From assembly GCA_018659505.1 (NCBI GenBank), contig JABJMI010000763.1, positions 1 through 9,631 of the forward strand: a stretch of DNA of 9,631 nucleotides, read 5' to 3'. Source of the DNA: Planctomicrobium sp. GTDB taxonomy: Bacteria; Planctomycetota; Planctomycetia; Planctomycetales; Planctomycetaceae. The notes under the pieces were generated by a model. The model had not been told where the DNA came from, searched no databases, and saw nothing but the letters and a program-made list of their open reading frames with translations. Within the stretch, counting starts at the first letter, position 1; each line of letters starts with the position of its first letter. Positions 5,828 to 9,631 of the stretch are shown here, in pieces. Made by a program: the position numbers and the translations under genes.

Positions 5828-7609
5828 TTATTCGGTGAGATCTGCATGAAAGTCGAAGGAATACAAGACCTTGCCAACCTGTTGGGGAAAGTTTTCACCT
5901 TTAGCAAAGAAGGTCGAATCCATTTCGGTCTGTAAATAGACCCGCACAACATCTTCAGGCAAGGTCGTAGGTTCCAGATTTTCTCCATGGAACAACCCCA
6001 AATCATCCGCGACCATCAGCCAGAAGGCTTTATCGAAATATCCGGCTCCCGTGATTTCTGCCTGATTACCCCAACCATAGTGATTGTAAACGAGGGAGTT
6101 ATGTTCGAGTTGACTCGCCTGTCGTCCGTTACCGACCATGTGCAGTTTCCCATTTGACAAACTCAGGTCGTAGATTCGATCACGATGAATCGCAATCTTA
6201 GAACTCATTTCTGGCCATTGCGTTCCTTCAGGCATAGACAATTCGAGTGCTTGCAGCTGACCTTGTGTGCTCTCGATTTGTGTTGCTTCAGGACGAAAAC
6301 CTTGTGACTTCAGGACTCCTGTATGAATGACTGTTCTGTTCGAAAACGAAGGAATGTCAGATCGCATAGCTGCGGCAGGTTGATTGATTGCCATCCCGCG
6401 GACGGCTTCGGTATGCTGCCCGGTGCTAATGGCGCTGGAATCAACTTCATGTGTGACATCATAGTCTCCACCACCCGTAATGAAGAGGTTCGACCATTGC
6501 TTGACGACCCATCGTCCCGGTTGTCCCGGCTTGACGAATGCGACAGAATTCACGGTCGTTTCTTCTCCGTAACCCCTCTTACCAATGGAATGGAATCCAA
6601 AACTGAAGAGAGCAACGGTTGCTAATACGACTGTATATGTCAGGCGAAAATCTCCTTTCTTGCGACCAAGAAGCCAACATCCTGGAAAGAGAATCAACAG
6701 ATAGACAGACGCCAAAGTATAGATGAGACCCCAGTTATGATCGGGAGTCGTCATTGCCTTCAGCAACGAGAAGATCGTGCCAGACGAACTTAGGTTCTTG
6801 TAAGTGTTATTTGGGTTTTGCTTCGCACGTTCAGCCTTGATCGATTCTTGAGTACGAATCACCCTGCCATACCCGACCGGGAATTCATCCGATGGCTCAT
6901 TCAATTCTGAGAGAGACGCCGGAAATTCCAACAGCGATGCTGAATCGCTCGAGACTAGATACAGCGTTCCACCACCGAAAAGCCAGTCGCGAAAAGCCTG
7001 AGTTTGCGGCTTTTGCCAGCGAGGAACATGGTCCAGCACGAACCCTTTGACTGGATTCAGGACTGTTGCACTCGATGGAAAATTTTGTTCATCAAAGGTT
7101 GGCAGATCAACAGTTCTAACATTTAATTCAAGATTCGTGAGTTGGACAACGACCTTCTTGTAACTCACTTTAGGGGAATCGATTTTGTAACTGTCCTCTG
7201 CGAAGAGACGCCCGTTTCTTATTTTCCCCCAGGCAAGATTGTACTCCGTTCGATCTGGGACAAACACATAAAACTGCAACTGGCGTTTGCCGTACGGTTC
7301 TATGAAAAGATCTGGCTGAATGACTGGGAGATCGACGGATTGAATCCCCACAATAGGTTTCACCCAAACCGATCCCTCCCAGTTTTTCTCGGAGTTATTG
7401 AAGACCTCAACCGTCAACAGATTAAAATCTTCAACCTGAATCGTCCCGTCAAAACCCCAATTTGGCTTCGATTCCACTTTAAGATCAGCAGCGACAGAAC
7501 CACATAAAGCGATCAAAAAAACGAAAGTCAATGAAAAGATCTGCCGGGCAGATTCGTTTGTGGTCAATGAACCGCTTGAGTTAAAGATTCGGGTGGAACT
7601 CATGAACAT
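5828..7609 (-). CDS. Secreted/membrane GATase-like accessory protein of the ABC operon
   Basis: This 593-aa protein has no name I can give securely. It begins with a likely signal peptide (hydrophobic 24-36, cleavage near SVAA 38-41), followed by a beta-rich Ig-like region (about 42-150). A domain resembling the class I glutamine-amidotransferase-like fold (about 160-255) has FRDWLFGGGTLYLVS (206-220) and GYGRVI (247-251); no catalytic triad is evident, so it is probably not an enzyme. Two membrane helices follow (about 293-313 and 321-342), then a periplasmic beta-rich tail of about 250 residues. The architecture recalls GldG-type partners of ABC-2 exporters, and the ATPase gene starts 66 bp downstream. 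A role as periplasmic scaffold or substrate-handling subunit is inference. ATG 7609 is used; a second in-frame ATG lies at 7603, and neither has a clear ribosome-binding site. A divergent neighbour (8077-9631) has the same plan. Confidence 0.85.
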   Translation of the reverse strand: MFMSSTRIFNSSGSLTTNESARQIFSLTFVFLIALCGSVAADLKVESKPNWGFDGTIQVEDFNLLTVEVFNNSEKNWEGSVWVKPIVGIQSVDLPVIQPDLFIEPYGKRQLQFYVFVPDRTEYNLAWGKIRNGRLFAEDSYKIDSPKVSYKKVVVQLTNLELNVRTVDLPTFDEQNFPSSATVLNPVKGFVLDHVPRWQKPQTQAFRDWLFGGGTLYLVSSDSASLLEFPASLSELNEPSDEFPVGYGRVIRTQESIKAERAKQNPNNTYKNLSSSGTIFSLLKAMTTPDHNWGLIYTLASVYLLILFPGCWLLGRKKGDFRLTYTVVLATVALFSFGFHSIGKRGYGEETTVNSVAFVKPGQPGRWVVKQWSNLFITGGGDYDVTHEVDSSAISTGQHTEAVRGMAINQPAAAMRSDIPSFSNRTVIHTGVLKSQGFRPEATQIESTQGQLQALELSMPEGTQWPEMSSKIAIHRDRIYDLSLSNGKLHMVGNGRQASQLEHNSLVYNHYGWGNQAEITGAGYFDKAFWLMVADDLGLFHGENLEPTTLPEDVVRVYLQTEMDSTFFAKGENFPQQVGKVLYSFDFHADLTE

Positions 7610-7644
7610 TTTCTAACGACCCTGGAGAAGTTGAGTGACATGAT

Positions 7645-7683
7645 GAATCGTGCGATTCCATTTTGGAACGTACCGTGAGGTAC
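7645..7683. promoter_or_regulatory. Cluster of three inverted repeats upstream of the ABC operon
   Basis: Three small perfect inverted repeats lie nearly end to end: GAATCG-TG-CGATTC (7645-7658), TTCCA-TTT-TGGAA (7656-7668) and GTACC-GTGA-GGTAC (7670-7683). They are 36-74 bp upstream of the minus-strand start at 7609. This is where operators or a structured 5' leader would be expected. The arms differ in sequence, so this is not one repeated site. Confidence 0.35.
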
Positions 7684-8013
7684 CACTAAATACTAAAGAC
7701 AATTACTTTGCTTTTGCATCTGTTGATATGTTAATTCCTCATCTACAATACCGCGATAATTTCCATCTGTACACCGGATGTCTCGAGTTTCACCCTAATT
7801 TCCATACCGTCTGGTAACTAATACGCTGGTGCATATTGCAGGTGTTGGCTGAATTACAGTCCTTTCGTATGAGATTCTGTTTTATTCGATAGTTTCCGGT
7901 TCTTTTCGGAATGACGACCAGCAGTTACAATGATTGTTTACATTTTATAAATCATTTCATTTTTCTGACATCATCGATGTCTGTGAATTATTCTATTCTT
8001 ATAAGCTCTTTGT

Positions 8014-8042
8014 TTGGCATTTTGTCACGTGAAAATTTTAAA
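8014..8042 (+). promoter_or_regulatory. Candidate sigma-70 promoter with TCACGTGA palindrome in spacer
   Basis: TTGGCA (8014-8019, five of six to consensus) and TTTAAA (8037-8042, four of six) are 17 nt apart. Transcription would start near 8049, about 28 nt before the ATG at 8077. The spacer contains the perfect 8-bp palindrome TCACGTGA (8025-8032), well placed for a repressor. Confidence 0.35.
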
Positions 8043-8076
8043 TATTGCCTTTTCCAGGCCCCGATCTATTTGTTGT

Positions 8077-9631
8077 ATGAAAGCAGTTTGGGCATCTAGC
8101 CTTGTCCTGTTGTGCTTACCAAGTGTGGTCAACGCAGCTGACAATATTGTTATTGAAGATGTCCGAATTGGGATTGATGGTTACTTTCAAGTGGGGTGCC
8201 AGGCTCCACTGGAGTTCACCCTCAGGAATCAAAGTGAAACGCCTGTCGTTTTAACTCCACAAATCCGAGTGGTCGATCCTGATGGACACGCTGTCATCAC
8301 AACCTTGCCGGAAAGTGAAGTTGGGCAAACCCCCGTCGTCATCCAAACACTCTTTCGCTCTGGGAAGATTGAAGCTCCTATTCAGATCGAATTACTGTCA
8401 AACGATAAGGTCGTATTACGCCAAAATTTTCGAGTCGATAACAGACAGAACGTCGAGTGCTTACAACAAAACTCTCATCTCTGGATGATTGACGGCGAAC
8501 AACCCGCATTCAAATCTGCGATCTCGAACTTCCCCCAATCAGAGATGGGAGAGATCCGATCAGCGAACTTCGCAGAAAACATTGAACGAATCTCTAGCTC
8601 ATTCGGCTTGGAATCGGTCGAATTGATGGTGCTCAATGCGGATACAATCGTCTCTGAGCAAGCATCAATAAAAATTCGAGACTGGGTGCAGCGAGGCGGA
8701 CGATTAGTCATCGCTGTCGGGCAAGCGGTTCAGGAATTGCAAACAAGTCCATTAAGTGCATGGCTTCCTCTGCTGCCAACCGAAGCGATTAAAATCCAGA
8801 ACTTAAGTTCCCTTAATCAATTCGTTCCGGGCAGCGAGCCGATACGTTTTCTAGGCTCCATTGATGGAGCCAAATTTGAGCCAACCTCGGGCAATGTTTT
8901 GGCAAGTGGCTTAGAAACTCCCTTAGTCATTCGTTCGGCATATGGATTGGGAACTGTCACCTTCATCGGCATTCGACTTGATAAAAAACCGCTTAACACC
9001 TGGGAATCCGGGGCTAAGCTCGCAATGTTGCTTGCTGGCTTTAAATCAGATGCGAAAAATCTTGAGAGTACAAAAACCGCTGAAGCAGAACTGAATCCGA
9101 CGGGAGTTACGGATTTACAAACGCAACTCATTCAAGCACTCGACGATTACCCCGAAATTAAACGTCCTTCATACTGGGTTGTGATTGGGTGGGGAGCGTT
9201 GTTGCTGGTCATCATTGGACCACTCGATTACTTGCTGGTCCACCATTTATTAGGACGCCCTCAATTGACTTGGGTGACACTCACCCTCTGGTTAATTGGA
9301 ATGACTTTCTGGACATATTCGTCATCCAATTCGGTCAATTCCGCTGATGGTCAAATGCAGCAGATAGAACTTCTGGATGTGGACCTGACGACTCAAAAAG
9401 TCCGTGGTCGATCCTGGTTCAACTTCTACAGTCCCACCTCTCAGCGATATGAAATCACTGCGAATGTGAATGAGAAATTGTTACACGAATCGCCCTCGAC
9501 GAGTTCAGACAACGAAGTGAATCCAGCAGCAACCGCATTCACCCAGACCAGTTGGGTTGAACGCCCTGAATCGAGCTACCGGGGTATGTATCGCTCCGGA
9601 GGTTTTGAGACGAATAAGCCAGCTTATCATC
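8077..9631 (+). CDS. Secreted/membrane GATase-like protein, paralogue of 5828-7609 product (3' partial)
   Basis: The frame is open from ATG 8077 to the right edge (518 visible residues) with no stop, so the gene continues outside the window. A signal peptide is clear: Lys2, hydrophobic core to about 18, cleavage after VNA (18-20). A beta-rich region follows (22-130), then a GATase-like region with IRDWVQRGGRLVIAVG (200-215) and YGLGTVTFIG (289-298). Two membrane helices (about 368-388 and 398-414) are joined by GPLDYLLVHHLLGR (381-394), and the C-terminal part begins a beta-rich domain with RSWFNFYSP. This matches, element for element, the protein encoded divergently at 5828-7609, although sequence identity looks low. 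No Shine-Dalgarno precedes the ATG; the upstream in-frame GTG (8029) would spoil the signal peptide. It is probably a partner of the ABC exporter or of a second module further right. Precise function is unknown. Confidence 0.85.
   Translation, partial: MKAVWASSLVLLCLPSVVNAADNIVIEDVRIGIDGYFQVGCQAPLEFTLRNQSETPVVLTPQIRVVDPDGHAVITTLPESEVGQTPVVIQTLFRSGKIEAPIQIELLSNDKVVLRQNFRVDNRQNVECLQQNSHLWMIDGEQPAFKSAISNFPQSEMGEIRSANFAENIERISSSFGLESVELMVLNADTIVSEQASIKIRDWVQRGGRLVIAVGQAVQELQTSPLSAWLPLLPTEAIKIQNLSSLNQFVPGSEPIRFLGSIDGAKFEPTSGNVLASGLETPLVIRSAYGLGTVTFIGIRLDKKPLNTWESGAKLAMLLAGFKSDAKNLESTKTAEAELNPTGVTDLQTQLIQALDDYPEIKRPSYWVVIGWGALLLVIIGPLDYLLVHHLLGRPQLTWVTLTLWLIGMTFWTYSSSNSVNSADGQMQQIELLDVDLTTQKVRGRSWFNFYSPTSQRYEITANVNEKLLHESPSTSSDNEVNPAATAFTQTSWVERPESSYRGMYRSGGFETNKPAYH

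Larger units (their letters stand above)
7610..8076. other. Divergent intergenic regulatory region
   Basis: These 467 bp separate two divergently transcribed paralogue-like genes and should carry both promoters. Visible elements: a cluster of three inverted repeats at 7645-7683 near the minus-strand gene; direct repeats TAATTTCCAT at 7757-7766 and 7796-7805 (39 bp apart); TTCCG-N8-CGGAA (7894-7911); GACATC-ATC-GATGTC (7967-7981); and a candidate plus-strand promoter at 8014-8042. The right half is clearly AT-rich. I found no convincing -35/-10 pair for the minus-strand operon. Confidence 0.6.

Noticed and set aside
7911..8099. 62-aa plus-strand ORF before the paralogue gene
   Set aside because: It lies in AT-rich intergenic sequence, has no ribosome-binding site or recognisable domain, and overlaps the well-supported signal-peptide start at 8077 in another frame.
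8475..9131. Minus-strand ORFs opposite the 8077 gene
   Set aside because: They are shadows of a continuous 518-codon plus-strand frame with a signal peptide and membrane helices.
1..9631. tRNA, rRNA, CRISPR arrays, insertion sequences or att sites
   Set aside because: I saw no cloverleaf, regularly spaced repeats, transposase-like protein or terminal inverted repeats with target duplications.

Overview
The window looks like part of a planctomycete chromosome, of the moderate-GC Gimesia/Rubinisphaera type. This is inferred from protein style and gene-cluster composition, not from a marker gene. Ribosome-binding sites are weak or absent at several starts. Two large secreted or membrane proteins share an architecture of signal peptide, glutamine-amidotransferase-like fold, paired membrane helices and beta-rich tail. 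They accompany a Gld-like ABC-2 exporter.

Layout. Bases 1-2002 (+) hold the C-terminal 666 residues of a Wzc-like tyrosine autokinase for exopolysaccharide export; its start lies left of the window. It converges on a MarR-family regulator (2127-2609, -). Bases 2610-3135 have no protein gene but are rich in structure. On the minus strand I read a complete candidate small-RNA gene: a promoter with a perfect AACAATTGTT palindrome in its spacer, two hairpins sharing the same 9-nt loop sequence, and an intrinsic terminator. Beside it is an 82-bp element that can fold as a three-way junction with a pseudoknot.

Bases 3136-7609 (-) form a probable three-gene operon, transcribed right to left: a secreted/membrane accessory protein (5828-7609), an ABC ATPase (4817-5761) and an ABC-2 permease (3136-4680). 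The permease appears to be an internal duplication. A 467-bp divergent regulatory region (7610-8076) with several inverted repeats separates the operon from a + strand gene starting at 8077 and running off the right edge. That protein is a distant architectural paralogue of 5828-7609.

How the parts may work together. The ATPase and permease would form an exporter or mechanochemical complex in the inner membrane. The two divergent GATase-like proteins would sit in the same membrane with large periplasmic domains, much as GldG-type proteins accompany GldA/GldF. The substrate cannot be told from sequence. The MarR protein could control the small RNA, itself, or the exporter; this is positional inference. 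The kinase is probably an unrelated neighbour belonging to a polysaccharide locus to the left.
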